A stretch of DNA of 8,926 nt. Source: an uncultured Oscillospiraceae bacterium. Its GTDB lineage: Bacteria; Bacillota; Clostridia; Oscillospirales; Acutalibacteraceae. The translations under genes and the position numbers were made by a program. Numbering within the stretch: position 1 is the stretch's first letter; each line of letters opens with the position of its first letter. Shown piece by piece: positions 1-7,176 of this stretch. The notes beneath the pieces were generated by a model. It ran no database searches. It saw nothing but the letters and a program-made list of their open reading frames with translations, and was not told the DNA's origin. The stretch lies in contig URYX01000063.1 of NCBI GenBank assembly GCA_900552225.1, positions 1 to 8,926 on the forward strand, in the 5' to 3' direction.

Positions 1-35
1 CTTTCCGCCCGATTTTTTGAAAAACAGCGGCTTCG
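1..35. other. Sequence downstream of leuS
   Basis: Thirty-five bases after the leuS stop. On the minus strand there is a short T-run then an A-run but no stem before a T-tract, so no terminator can be called. Too short to judge the next gene. Confidence 0.4.
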
Positions 36-2444
36 TTACGGCTTTACCACCAAATTTACCAGCTTCCCCGGAACATACAGCTCGCGCACCAGGGCCTTTC
101 CGGCAATTTCTGCGGCAATCCGTTCATCGTCCTTGGCCAGCGCGATAACCTCCTCCGCCGAGGCCTCCGCCGGGACATTCAGACGGGCGCGGATTTTGCC
201 GGACACCTGAACGGCAATCTCCACCGTCTCCTCCCGGCACTTGCTCTCGTCATAGGTCGGCCACTTGGCGGAGGACAGCACACCCTCGTAGCCGCACTGC
301 TGCCACAGCTCCTCGGTCATATGCGGGGAGAAGGGATTGAGCAGCAGCAGCAGGATCCGGTATTCCTCCCGTGTGGCTCCGCCCGCCGCATTCAGATCGT
401 TGACCAGGGACATCAGAGCCGCGATTGCGGTGTTGTATTTCAGATTTTCGACATCCTCGCTCACCTTGCGGATCGTGCGGTGCACGGACCGCTCCACGGC
501 GGGACGCACGCCGTCCTCCGGGCGCAGATGCTCTCCCATGCTCCACACACGGTCCAGGAAGCGGCGGCAGCCGCGCACACTGTTTGTGGACCATGGGGCG
601 GCCTTTTCAAAATCACCGATGAACATTTCGTACAGGCGCAGCGTATCCGCGCCGAATTCCGCCACAATATCGTCGGGATTGACCACATTGCCGCGGGATT
701 TGGACATCTTTTCCCCGCCCTCACCGAGCACCATTCCGTGGCTGGTGCGCTTGGCATAGGGTTCGGGAGTGGGAACGACGCCGATGTCATAGAGGAACTT
801 GTGCCAGAACCGGCTGTACAGCAGATGCAGCGTGGTATGCTCCATACCGCCGTTGTACCAGTCCACCGGCAGCCAATACTTCATGGCCTCGGGCGAAGCG
901 ATGGCATCCGGGTTATGCGGATCCAGATAGCGCAGGAAATACCACGACGAGCCGGCCCACTGAGGCATCGTATCCGTCTCGCGCCGCGCCGGGCCCCCGC
1001 AGTGCGGGCAGGTCGTGTTGACCCAATCGGTCATCGCCGCGAGCGGAGATTCTCCGCTGTCGGTCGGCTCATAGCTTTTCACGTTCGGCAGACGCACCGG
1101 AAGCTCGGATTCCGGCACCGGCACGCAGCCGCACTTATCGCAGAACACCACGGGAATCGGCTCGCCCCAATACCGCTGGCGGGCAAATACCCAATCGCGC
1201 AGCTTGTAGTTGGTCTTCTTTTCCCCGATGCCGTGCTCGGTCAGATAGGCGATGATGGCCTCCTTGGCCTCCTCCACCGTCTTGCCGTTCAGGAAGTCCG
1301 AATTCACCATCGTACCCGTCTGGCAGTCCGTAAAGGGCTCCCGTTCTACATGGCCGCCCGCCACGACCTCAACAATCGGCAGATCAAACCTCTTTGCAAA
1401 CTCCCAGTCGCGGGTGTCGTGAGCCGGCACCGCCATGATGGCACCCGTACCGTAGGACACCAGCACGTAATCGGAGATGAAAATCGGAATCTCCTTGCCG
1501 GTCAGCGGATGAATGGCGGCCACGCCCTCCAGGCGCACGCCGGTTTTGTCCTTGGCCACCTCGGTCCGCTCAAAGTCGGATTTCTTGGCCGCCTCCGCCT
1601 GATAGGCGCTCACCTCGTCCATATTCCGGAGCAGATCCTTCCACTCCTCGATCAGCGGATGCTCCGGAGAGATGACCATATAGGTGGCGCCGAACAGCGT
1701 ATCCGGACGGGTGGTATAGATACGCAGGGGCTGACCGGCCGTGGTCCTAAAGGTCACTTCCGCGCCGGTCGAGCGGCCGATCCAGTGAATCTGCTGCGCA
1801 CGCACGCGCTCGGGATAGTCCACAAGCGACAAATCATCGATCAGACGGTCGGCATAGGCCGTAATTTTCAGCATCCACTGGCTCTTGTCCCGGTGCACCA
1901 CCTCGCCGCCGCAGCGCTCGCAGACACCGCCGACCACTTCCTCGTTGGCCAGCACGCATTTGCAGGAGTTGCACCAGTTGACGGACATCTCCTTCTTATA
2001 GGCCAGGCCATGCTTCAGCAGCTGCAGGAAAATCCACTGCGTCCATTTGTAATAGGACGGGTCGGTGGTGTTGATTTCGCGGTCCCAGTCAAAGGACAGA
2101 CCGAGCGACTGCAGCTGCGCCTTGAAGCGTGCCACATTTTTCTTTGTGACCTCCTCGGGGTGAATGTGATTCTTGATGGCATAGTTTTCGGTCGGCAGGC
2201 CGAAGGCATCCCATCCCATCGGATACAGCACATTGTAGCCCTCCAGGCGGCGCTTCCGCGCCACCACGTCGAGCGCGGTATAGGGGCGCGGATGGCCTAC
2301 GTGCAGTCCCTGTCCGGAGGGATACGGGAATTCCACCAGAGCATAGTATTTCGGAAGCGTATAGTCGTTTTTAGCGGCAAAGGTATGGTGCTCCGCCCAA
2401 TACTCCTGCCATTTCTTTTCGATCTCCTGCGGGTTATAGCGCAT
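36..2444 (-). CDS. leuS: Leucyl-tRNA synthetase (LeuRS), complete
   Basis: This cytoplasmic class I aminoacyl-tRNA synthetase (EC 6.1.1.4) charges tRNA-Leu with leucine. The 802-residue product has the usual length for a short Firmicutes LeuRS. The HIGH motif is HVGH at residues 48-51 and KMSKS is at 579-583. The CP1 editing domain spans roughly 221-415, with the Thr-rich TTRPDTLFG at 244-252 and HDTRD at 342-346, whose last Asp matches the conserved editing Asp. Two Cys clusters look like zinc knuckles: C158/C161 with C175/C178, and C435/C438 with C479/C482. The anticodon-binding domain and the small C-terminal domain follow, ending in VVKP and a TAA stop. The ATG start lies 6 bases after the rsfS stop, with a GAGG 11 bases upstream inside rsfS. 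No T-box leader precedes it, so expression probably depends on upstream transcription. Identity is very secure from the motifs. Confidence 0.98.
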   Translation of the reverse strand: MRYNPQEIEKKWQEYWAEHHTFAAKNDYTLPKYYALVEFPYPSGQGLHVGHPRPYTALDVVARKRRLEGYNVLYPMGWDAFGLPTENYAIKNHIHPEEVTKKNVARFKAQLQSLGLSFDWDREINTTDPSYYKWTQWIFLQLLKHGLAYKKEMSVNWCNSCKCVLANEEVVGGVCERCGGEVVHRDKSQWMLKITAYADRLIDDLSLVDYPERVRAQQIHWIGRSTGAEVTFRTTAGQPLRIYTTRPDTLFGATYMVISPEHPLIEEWKDLLRNMDEVSAYQAEAAKKSDFERTEVAKDKTGVRLEGVAAIHPLTGKEIPIFISDYVLVSYGTGAIMAVPAHDTRDWEFAKRFDLPIVEVVAGGHVEREPFTDCQTGTMVNSDFLNGKTVEEAKEAIIAYLTEHGIGEKKTNYKLRDWVFARQRYWGEPIPVVFCDKCGCVPVPESELPVRLPNVKSYEPTDSGESPLAAMTDWVNTTCPHCGGPARRETDTMPQWAGSSWYFLRYLDPHNPDAIASPEAMKYWLPVDWYNGGMEHTTLHLLYSRFWHKFLYDIGVVPTPEPYAKRTSHGMVLGEGGEKMSKSRGNVVNPDDIVAEFGADTLRLYEMFIGDFEKAAPWSTNSVRGCRRFLDRVWSMGEHLRPEDGVRPAVERSVHRTIRKVSEDVENLKYNTAIAALMSLVNDLNAAGGATREEYRILLLLLNPFSPHMTEELWQQCGYEGVLSSAKWPTYDESKCREETVEIAVQVSGKIRARLNVPAEASAEEVIALAKDDERIAAEIAGKALVRELYVPGKLVNLVVKP

Positions 2445-2450
2445 GGTATC

Positions 2451-2813
2451 TCAATCCTCACTGTCTAAAAATTCCGCGGCATCCACCGCAATACCGTCTT
2501 TCCAAAGCCGCTCCAAATCGTAATAGTTCCGGGCCTCATGTCCGAAAATATGCACAATGACCGAATCGTAGTCGAGCAGAATCCAGGAGGAGCTCTGATA
2601 CCCCTCGGTACGCAGCGGAGCCACTCCGGCCTGCCCGAGCTCCTCCTCCATGTGGTCGGCCAGAGCTCGCACCTGTGTCGAGCCGGTGCCCTCCGCAATC
2701 ACAAAATAATCGGCCAACGAGGTCAGCCCCGTTACATGCAGCACCCGGATGCGCTCCGCCTTGTGCCGATCGAGCGAACGGACGATGTGTCCGCACAGTT
2801 CCCGTTCCGTCAA
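2451..2813 (-). CDS. rsfS: Ribosome silencing factor RsfS (Iojap/YqeL family)
   Basis: RsfS binds ribosomal protein uL14 on the large subunit and blocks joining with the small subunit, lowering translation in starvation. The 120-residue length is normal for the family. Family-typical stretches are visible: LTSLADYFVIAEG near residues 30-42, STQVRALADHMEEEL around 45-59, and the C-terminal WILLDYDSVIVHIF followed by ARNYYDLERLW. The start is TTG at 2813-2811, chosen because a strong AAGGAGG lies 7 bases upstream and no in-frame ATG precedes the conserved fold. An ATG at 2833 is out of frame. The gene sits 16 bases after the LCP gene and 6 bases before leuS. In Bacillus subtilis the homologue yqeL likewise follows nadD and yqeK. 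The function is inferred from the family and is secure. Confidence 0.96.
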   Translation of the reverse strand: MTERELCGHIVRSLDRHKAERIRVLHVTGLTSLADYFVIAEGTGSTQVRALADHMEEELGQAGVAPLRTEGYQSSSWILLDYDSVIVHIFGHEARNYYDLERLWKDGIAVDAAEFLDSED

Positions 2814-2820
2814 GCAGGTT

Positions 2821-2827
2821 CCTCCTT
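2821..2827 (-). promoter_or_regulatory. Shine-Dalgarno site that fixes the TTG start of rsfS
   Basis: The minus strand reads AAGGAGG, a near-perfect anti-16S match, followed by a 7-base spacer and then TTG. This decides for the non-ATG start of rsfS. The site lies in the 16-base gap after the LCP stop codon. Confidence 0.85.
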
Positions 2828-2829
2828 AC

Positions 2830-4080
2830 TCATTCAGTGTCTTCCTCGGGGAGCTTGCCGGATTGCTCCACCAAAAGCTCCGCCATCGTCTGCCCCTCCA
2901 TATCGTCATATACGGTATTGGCCAGCTCGGTCATGCGCAGGTGCTCCTCCGCAATGGCCGGTCCCTTCGGGTTAAAGGCCGCATTGAGCATCTCGCTGAG
3001 CTCCTTTTTATGCACGGAGTAGTAGTTGACCCCGTCCGCCGTGGCCGGCTCGCCGGGCAGCAGATACACGGCGATGTTCTCCCGCGGCAGCGTGCTGAGC
3101 TCCTGCACCAAATCAATCATCAGCGTGATGTCCTCGGAAATATAGTTGTCGCGGCGGGTACGGATCGGGGTGGAGCCCTTCATCACCGGCCACAGCACCT
3201 CATCGTCCAGATAGGTGCGGTCGCAGCGGAACAGCCGCTCAAACAGCGCCGCATAGACACGCCGCTGCGTCTTGAGGTTCTGCAGCTCCGAGGTGATGGT
3301 CGTTCCCGCATCACACACGTATTCGAGCGCCGCCTCGCCGTCAATCGTCTGCACTCCGGCGGGATAATCGGTCCCGGCCAGCGTAATCGGATAGGTCAGC
3401 TCCACATCGATGCCGCCCACCCAGTTGACCAGCTTCACCAGCGCCTCCTGCGGCAGCAGATAGAAGTTGTCAAGCTCGATTGCATACTGGTGGCGGAACA
3501 CCTCCAGCAGATTATCCACCGCACTGCCGGTTTTCTGCGTAATCTGCGTTCCGCAGTAGGTTCCGCTTTCCGTATTGGCGTTGTGCCGTCCGTCCTCGAT
3601 CTCGCCGTCGTACACCTGCCGACGGCAGGTGTCACACCAGTTGAGCGGCTTGGGGTTGCCCCACACCGCACCGACGGTCGGCACCACCCATTTATCGGTT
3701 TCCCCGAGATAGGTGGAGGTCGGAATCTGCATCACATGCACCGTTTTGGCGTCCTTATCGTAGCACACCAGGGAGAGCATCTCGAGGTCCTTGGTCTCAT
3801 CCTCCCCGAACAGGCCGAACAGATAATACGCCACCCGGCTGTCTCCCTCATACGGCTTCGGGGCCTCGACATTCCCGCCCGATCCGCCGACGTAGCCCCG
3901 CACGAACTGAATCACCGCCCGTACAAAAAAAATGCCGGCAATCACCGCAAGAAGGCCGAGCACCATCAGGACCACCCGGCCGACCGGAAAATCTGTTTTT
4001 TTACGGCCGCTTTCGGCGGCCCGTTTGGACAGGCTCACCTGCTTTGCACGGCCCTTGCCGTGACGACTGTCTCTTGCCAT
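2830..4080 (-). CDS. Divergent LytR-CpsA-Psr (LCP) family membrane protein
   Basis: LCP enzymes transfer lipid-linked glycopolymers (wall teichoic acids, capsule) onto peptidoglycan outside the cell. The 416-residue protein has a basic cytoplasmic N terminus (1-30), one membrane segment near 33-53, and a short Gly-rich linker. An LCP-like domain follows at about 80-285: MLSLVCYDKDAKTVHVMQIP, then a helix-rich part, VNWVGGIDVEL (218-228), and TIDGEAALEYV (245-255). The remaining 130 residues are acidic and of unknown role. Several signature positions differ from typical LCPs: the usual IPRDT reads IPTST (119-123), and the YVRxR stretch reads YVCDA (254-258). Cys149 and Cys152 form a CxxC and Cys176 lies nearby, so disulfides outside the cell are possible. 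The ATG follows nadD-yqeK by 7 bases, with AAAGGA 10 bases upstream. The fold assignment is good; activity is uncertain because lipid-phosphate-binding arginines appear lost. Confidence 0.82.
   Translation of the reverse strand: MARDSRHGKGRAKQVSLSKRAAESGRKKTDFPVGRVVLMVLGLLAVIAGIFFVRAVIQFVRGYVGGSGGNVEAPKPYEGDSRVAYYLFGLFGEDETKDLEMLSLVCYDKDAKTVHVMQIPTSTYLGETDKWVVPTVGAVWGNPKPLNWCDTCRRQVYDGEIEDGRHNANTESGTYCGTQITQKTGSAVDNLLEVFRHQYAIELDNFYLLPQEALVKLVNWVGGIDVELTYPITLAGTDYPAGVQTIDGEAALEYVCDAGTTITSELQNLKTQRRVYAALFERLFRCDRTYLDDEVLWPVMKGSTPIRTRRDNYISEDITLMIDLVQELSTLPRENIAVYLLPGEPATADGVNYYSVHKKELSEMLNAAFNPKGPAIAEEHLRMTELANTVYDDMEGQTMAELLVEQSGKLPEEDTE
3612..3632. repeat. Perfect 9-bp inverted repeat inside the LCP gene
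   Basis: Arms ACACCTGCC (3612-3620) and GGCAGGTGT (3624-3632) flank a 3-base loop. In the mRNA this would make a short GC-rich hairpin over codons 150-157, directly after Cys149 and covering Cys152. There is no T-run after it, so it is not an intrinsic terminator. It may be a chance product of the codons. Confidence 0.6.
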
Positions 4081-4087
4081 ACGCGGT

Positions 4088-5278
4088 TCATCCTTTCTCC
4101 TGTTTGGAAATCAGCCACGCGAGCGCCGCCTCCGTATCCGGATGCACGGCACGTCCCTTGCTTTTCAGATCCCGTATCAAAAAACGCAGAATATAGACGG
4201 ATGCCTCGTCGAGCGAGCGATCCGCCAGCTGCCGCACCGTCGCCACATCGGGATACTGCCGTCCCTCGGCCGTCAGATCGGCCACGAACAGGATTTCCTC
4301 CAAAAGCGTCATACCGGCGCGGCCGGTGGTGTGGTAACGGATGGCGGAGCAGATTTCCTCATCCCGTATTCCGAGAATACGCTCACAAAATGCGGCACCG
4401 AGGCGGGCGTGCCACAGCTGCGGCGCGTGCTGCTCCACTTCATCGAACAGTATACCAAAATTTTCTGCCATTTGCAACTGCTCCGCCGTATCGGTATCCT
4501 TTAAAATATCGTGCAGCAGTCCGGCCCGGTAGGCCCGCTCCGGATCCGCCCCGTAGCGCAGTGCCAGACGGCGCGCCTCACGGGCCACAGCAAGCGAGTG
4601 CTCAAGCCGGTAGGTGGTCAGCCGGCGGCGGAGAATCTCCAGCAGCTGCTCCTCCGTCTCCGGGGCACGGTTTTCCTCCGTGTCCCGGTACAGGCCGTGC
4701 GCTTCGATGTACTCCGCAACCGCCTGCGGCACCAACGAACGGATGTCTTTGCCCTCCTTGACCCGCTGCCGGATCTCGGTGGAGGATACCGTCGGTGCCT
4801 CGACATCCTCCACAAAGCACCGGGCCCCCGCCTCCCGCAGCGTGGCGGCGTAGGCCTCCAGCGTTTCGCGCGGCACCCCGTTGCGCGGCACCGCACACAG
4901 CGCGGCCAGCGCGGCAATTTCCGGAAACCGGAACCAGGTCTTGAGGGTCAGGAACATATCCGCACCCGTCAGAAGATACCATTCCGTCTCCGGGCTCTGC
5001 GCGTGCAGCGCACAAAGAGTGTCCACCGTAAAGCTGGCGCCCCCGCGGCGCAGCTCCAGCTCCGACACCTCGAACAGCGGATCCCCCGCCGTCGCCAGGC
5101 GGCACATCTCCGCGCGGTGCGCTCCGGAGGCCATTTCCGCCTTCAGCTTATGCGGCGGCTGCGCCGTCGGCATCAGCACCACCCGATCCAGCCCGAGCCG
5201 CGCGGCAAGTCCGCGTGCCAGCGCCAGATGCCCGTTATGAATCGGATCAAAGGTGCCCCCGAACAGCGCGGCCCTCAT
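4088..5278 (-). CDS. nadD: Fused nicotinate-nucleotide adenylyltransferase (NadD) and HD-domain YqeK
   Basis: The N-terminal half (about 1-198) is NadD, which makes deamido-NAD from nicotinate mononucleotide and ATP (EC 2.7.7.18). It carries GGTFDPIHNGH at 7-17 with the HxGH nucleotide-binding pair, PPHK at 41-44, and SSTEIR at 165-170. After a linker near 200-212, the C-terminal half is YqeK, an HD-family hydrolase; characterised homologues cleave Ap4A symmetrically. Candidate metal ligands are H227, H256-D257 (LLHDILKD), H284 or H290, H316 (RYHTTGRAG) and D334 (FVADL). Both halves look intact. In Bacillus subtilis they are separate adjacent genes; here one frame without a stop joins them. 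The start overlaps the yhbY stop as ATGA, and no good Shine-Dalgarno sits at normal spacing, so translational coupling is likely. The fusion could link NAD synthesis to control of dinucleotide by-products. Confidence 0.95.
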   Translation of the reverse strand: MRAALFGGTFDPIHNGHLALARGLAARLGLDRVVLMPTAQPPHKLKAEMASGAHRAEMCRLATAGDPLFEVSELELRRGGASFTVDTLCALHAQSPETEWYLLTGADMFLTLKTWFRFPEIAALAALCAVPRNGVPRETLEAYAATLREAGARCFVEDVEAPTVSSTEIRQRVKEGKDIRSLVPQAVAEYIEAHGLYRDTEENRAPETEEQLLEILRRRLTTYRLEHSLAVAREARRLALRYGADPERAYRAGLLHDILKDTDTAEQLQMAENFGILFDEVEQHAPQLWHARLGAAFCERILGIRDEEICSAIRYHTTGRAGMTLLEEILFVADLTAEGRQYPDVATVRQLADRSLDEASVYILRFLIRDLKSKGRAVHPDTEAALAWLISKQEKG

Positions 5279-5586
5279 GCCTTGCCGCCGCGGTCGCGCG
5301 GCAGAACGATTTTCGGCCCCTTCAGGTTTTTACGGTACAGCACAAACGTGCGGCCGATGACCTGCACCACCTCGCTGTGTGTGGCGGCCGCCAGCGCCTC
5401 CGCCGTCTCCCGCGCCGAAGCGGGGGCGGACTCCAGCACCTTGCCCTTGATCAGCTCGCGGGCGGTCAGTGCATCATCTCCCTGCCGGACCATCGCCTCC
5501 GTCAGTCCGCCCTTTCCCGCATACCATATGGGCTCGAGCGAATTGGCCTGTGCGCGCAGAAAGGCGCGCTGCTTACTTGTCAGCAT
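5275..5586 (-). CDS. yhbY: YhbY/YqeI-type CRM-domain RNA-binding protein
   Basis: This small protein of 103 residues is a single CRS1-YhbY (CRM) domain, associated with pre-50S ribosomal particles in bacteria. The sequence opens LTSKQRAFLRAQANSLEPIW, then has the GxxG-type loop GKGG (residues 24-27), TARELIKGKVL, and VVQVIGRTFVLYR near residues 73-85, followed by a basic tail. These cover the whole family length. The ATG has AAGGAG 8 bases upstream. Its first 7 bases overlap the end of rdgB, and its TGA overlaps the nadD start by 4 bases, so the three genes are tightly coupled. The Bacillus homologue yqeI also directly precedes nadD. A ribosome-assembly role is inferred from the family. Confidence 0.96.
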   Translation of the reverse strand: MLTSKQRAFLRAQANSLEPIWYAGKGGLTEAMVRQGDDALTARELIKGKVLESAPASARETAEALAAATHSEVVQVIGRTFVLYRKNLKGPKIVLPRDRGGKA

Positions 5587-6185
5587 GATATTGACTCCTT
5601 ATGTGTATTCAGATATTCCGCAAGCCGCACGGCAAACTCCCGCAGCGCGGCACCGCGGTGGCTGACGGCATCCTTTTCCGCATCCGTGAGCTCGGCAAAG
5701 GTCTTTCCGCCCTCCACCTCAAAGATCGGGTCATAGCCGAAGCCTCCCTCTCCGCGGCAGGCCCTGGTAATGCGCCCGTAGCAGTGCCCCTCCGCCGTCA
5801 CCGTGTCCCCGTTCGGGAACACACAGCAGACCGCCGAGGTAAAATGCGCGCCGCGCTGTGCCTCCGGCACCTGCTCCATATGACGCAGCAGCGTGGCCTT
5901 CCGCTGCCCCGGCTCCGCATACCGCGCGGAATAGACCCCCGGCGCACCGGACAGGGCATCCACGCACAGTCCGGAATCGTCCGCCACCGCCGGAAGACCG
6001 CTTTCGCGGCAGGCGGCCGCGGCCTTCAGATAGGCGTTTTCCGCAAAGGTGGTGCCCGTCTCCTCCGCCTCCGTCAGCGAAAGCCCGAGATCGCGGTCAC
6101 ACACGGCATCCACGCCGAGCGGCCGCAGAATGCGGCGCAGCTCCTCCAGCTTATGCGGATTGTGGGTGGCAATGATAAAACGCAT
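5580..6185 (-). CDS. rdgB: dITP/XTP pyrophosphatase (RdgB/HAM1 family)
   Basis: This house-cleaning enzyme hydrolyses non-canonical purine nucleotides (dITP, ITP, XTP) to monophosphates and pyrophosphate, keeping them out of DNA and RNA. The product has 201 residues, normal for the family. It starts with the classic RFIIATHNPHKLEEL (residues 2-16), has catalytic-type DDSGL at 69-73, FGYDPIF at 149-155, and SHRG at 175-178. The ATG at 6185 is chosen because the family begins right there and GAGGGAG lies 5 bases upstream. The reading frame stays open to 6269, but those 28 residues overlap ftsY and resemble nothing in the family. The gene begins 10 bases after the ftsY stop and overlaps yhbY by 7 bases. 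Identity is secure. Confidence 0.97.
   Translation of the reverse strand: MRFIIATHNPHKLEELRRILRPLGVDAVCDRDLGLSLTEAEETGTTFAENAYLKAAAACRESGLPAVADDSGLCVDALSGAPGVYSARYAEPGQRKATLLRHMEQVPEAQRGAHFTSAVCCVFPNGDTVTAEGHCYGRITRACRGEGGFGYDPIFEVEGGKTFAELTDAEKDAVSHRGAALREFAVRLAEYLNTHKESISC
5595..5600 (-). promoter_or_regulatory. Shine-Dalgarno site of yhbY
   Basis: The minus strand has AAGGAG with an 8-base spacer to the yhbY ATG. It lies inside the 3' end of rdgB and supports independent initiation of yhbY despite the 7-base overlap. Confidence 0.75.
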
Positions 6186-6190
6186 CCAAA

Positions 6191-6197
6191 CTCCCTC
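6191..6197 (-). promoter_or_regulatory. Shine-Dalgarno site deciding the rdgB start
   Basis: The minus strand reads GAGGGAG, 5 bases before the ATG at 6185. It overlaps the ftsY stop codon and supports the 201-residue form of RdgB over the longer open frame. Confidence 0.7.
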
Positions 6198-7104
6198 ATT
6201 CCTCAAACAGCTCGGCCGCAAACGCATCCGGATCAAAGGGCAGCAGATCGTCCACACCCTCACCGACACCGATGAATTTGACCGGCACCTGCAGATCCTC
6301 GCGGATGGCCAGCACCACGCCGCCGCGCGCCGTCCCGTCCAGCTTGGTCAGGACGATCCCGGTAATGTCCGCCACCTGCTTAAACTCGCGGGCCTGTGCC
6401 ACGGCATTTTGTCCCGTGGTGGCGTCCAGCACCAGAAGCACCTCCCGGTCGGCCCCCGGCAGCTCGCGCTCCAGCACGCGGTGCATCTTGGACAGCTCAT
6501 CCATCAGATTCTTCTTGTTGTGCAGCCGCCCGGCGGTATCGATAATCACCAGATCCGCCCCGCGCGCCTTGGCCGCCGCCGCGGTATCGAATACCACGGC
6601 CGCCGGATCGGCACCCTGCGTATGCTTGACGATGTCCACACCCGCGCGCTGCGCCCAGATGTCAAGCTGTTCAATGGCGGCAGCCCGGAAGGTATCCGCC
6701 GCCCCGAGCAGCACCTTTTTGCCCTGCGCCTTATAATAGGCCGCCATCTTGCCGATGGTGGTGGTCTTGCCGACTCCGTTGACGCCGATCACCATCACCA
6801 CCGAGGGCTTGGTATTCAGCACCATCTCCTGACCGCCGCGCAGCATGTCCGCCACGATCTCCCGCAGCAGCCGACGCACCTCGGCCGGGTCGCTCACTCC
6901 CTCCGCCTTGCAGCGGTCACGGAGCTGTGCACAGATACGCGAGGCCGTTCCGGCCCCCACATCCGCCATAATCAGGATTTCCTCCAGCTCCTCGAGCAAT
7001 TCCCCGTCGATCCGCGTAAACGAGCGCAGCATGGCGCTCATATTTCCGGCCAGCGCCGCCCTGGTCTTGCGCAGGCCCTCACCGATTTTCCCGAACAGTC
7101 CCAT
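6196..7104 (-). CDS. ftsY: Signal recognition particle receptor FtsY
   Basis: FtsY is the SRP receptor GTPase that delivers ribosome-nascent chain-SRP complexes to the Sec translocon at the inner face of the membrane. The 302-residue protein is an NG-only form without the long acidic A domain of Escherichia coli, as is common in Firmicutes. It begins MGLFGKIGEGLRKT, an amphipathic membrane-contact helix, followed by the N-domain helices (to about 95). GTPase motifs follow in order: P-loop GVNGVGKTTT (107-116), DTFRAAA (137-143), DTAGR (189-193) and TKLDGTARGG (253-262). The C terminus IGVGEGVDDLLPFD is typical. The ATG has AAAGGGG 9 bases upstream. It lies 72 bases after smc and 10 bases before rdgB; the smc-ftsY pairing is widespread in Firmicutes. 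FtsY rather than Ffh, because no methionine-rich M domain is present. Confidence 0.98.
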   Translation of the reverse strand: MGLFGKIGEGLRKTRAALAGNMSAMLRSFTRIDGELLEELEEILIMADVGAGTASRICAQLRDRCKAEGVSDPAEVRRLLREIVADMLRGGQEMVLNTKPSVVMVIGVNGVGKTTTIGKMAAYYKAQGKKVLLGAADTFRAAAIEQLDIWAQRAGVDIVKHTQGADPAAVVFDTAAAAKARGADLVIIDTAGRLHNKKNLMDELSKMHRVLERELPGADREVLLVLDATTGQNAVAQAREFKQVADITGIVLTKLDGTARGGVVLAIREDLQVPVKFIGVGEGVDDLLPFDPDAFAAELFEE

Positions 7105-7176
7105 CGTGTCCTACCCCTTTCCGATGCCATCCGTTCCGCACGGCCCCGTATGTATCCTGCATTCTGCCGCGCCGTA
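7105..7176 (-). other. 72-base smc-ftsY intergenic gap
   Basis: This is the longest gap between genes in the window. Apart from the ftsY Shine-Dalgarno (7114-7120) I see no convincing -35/-10 pair, no hairpin followed by a T-run, and no repeat. It is probably transcribed read-through from smc. Confidence 0.5.

Noticed and set aside
321..2468. Plus-strand open frame of 715 codons opposite leuS
   Set aside because: It is antisense to a motif-complete leuS. The translation is His/Arg/Gly/Leu-rich with no recognisable domain, typical of the mirror frame of GC-rich genes.
3925..3932. Run of eight T on the minus strand, a possible intragenic terminator or slippage site
   Set aside because: It encodes Ile-Phe-Phe in the LCP membrane segment, and no stem-loop precedes it. 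The frame is intact across it.
2749..4761. Plus-strand open frame of 670 codons opposite the LCP gene and nadD-yqeK
   Set aside because: It crosses several well-supported minus-strand genes, has Pro/Arg/His-rich low-complexity translation, and shows no family signature.
6186..6269. N-terminal extension of rdgB by 28 residues
   Set aside because: These codons overlap the end of ftsY, do not match the RdgB family, and a good Shine-Dalgarno precedes the ATG at 6185.
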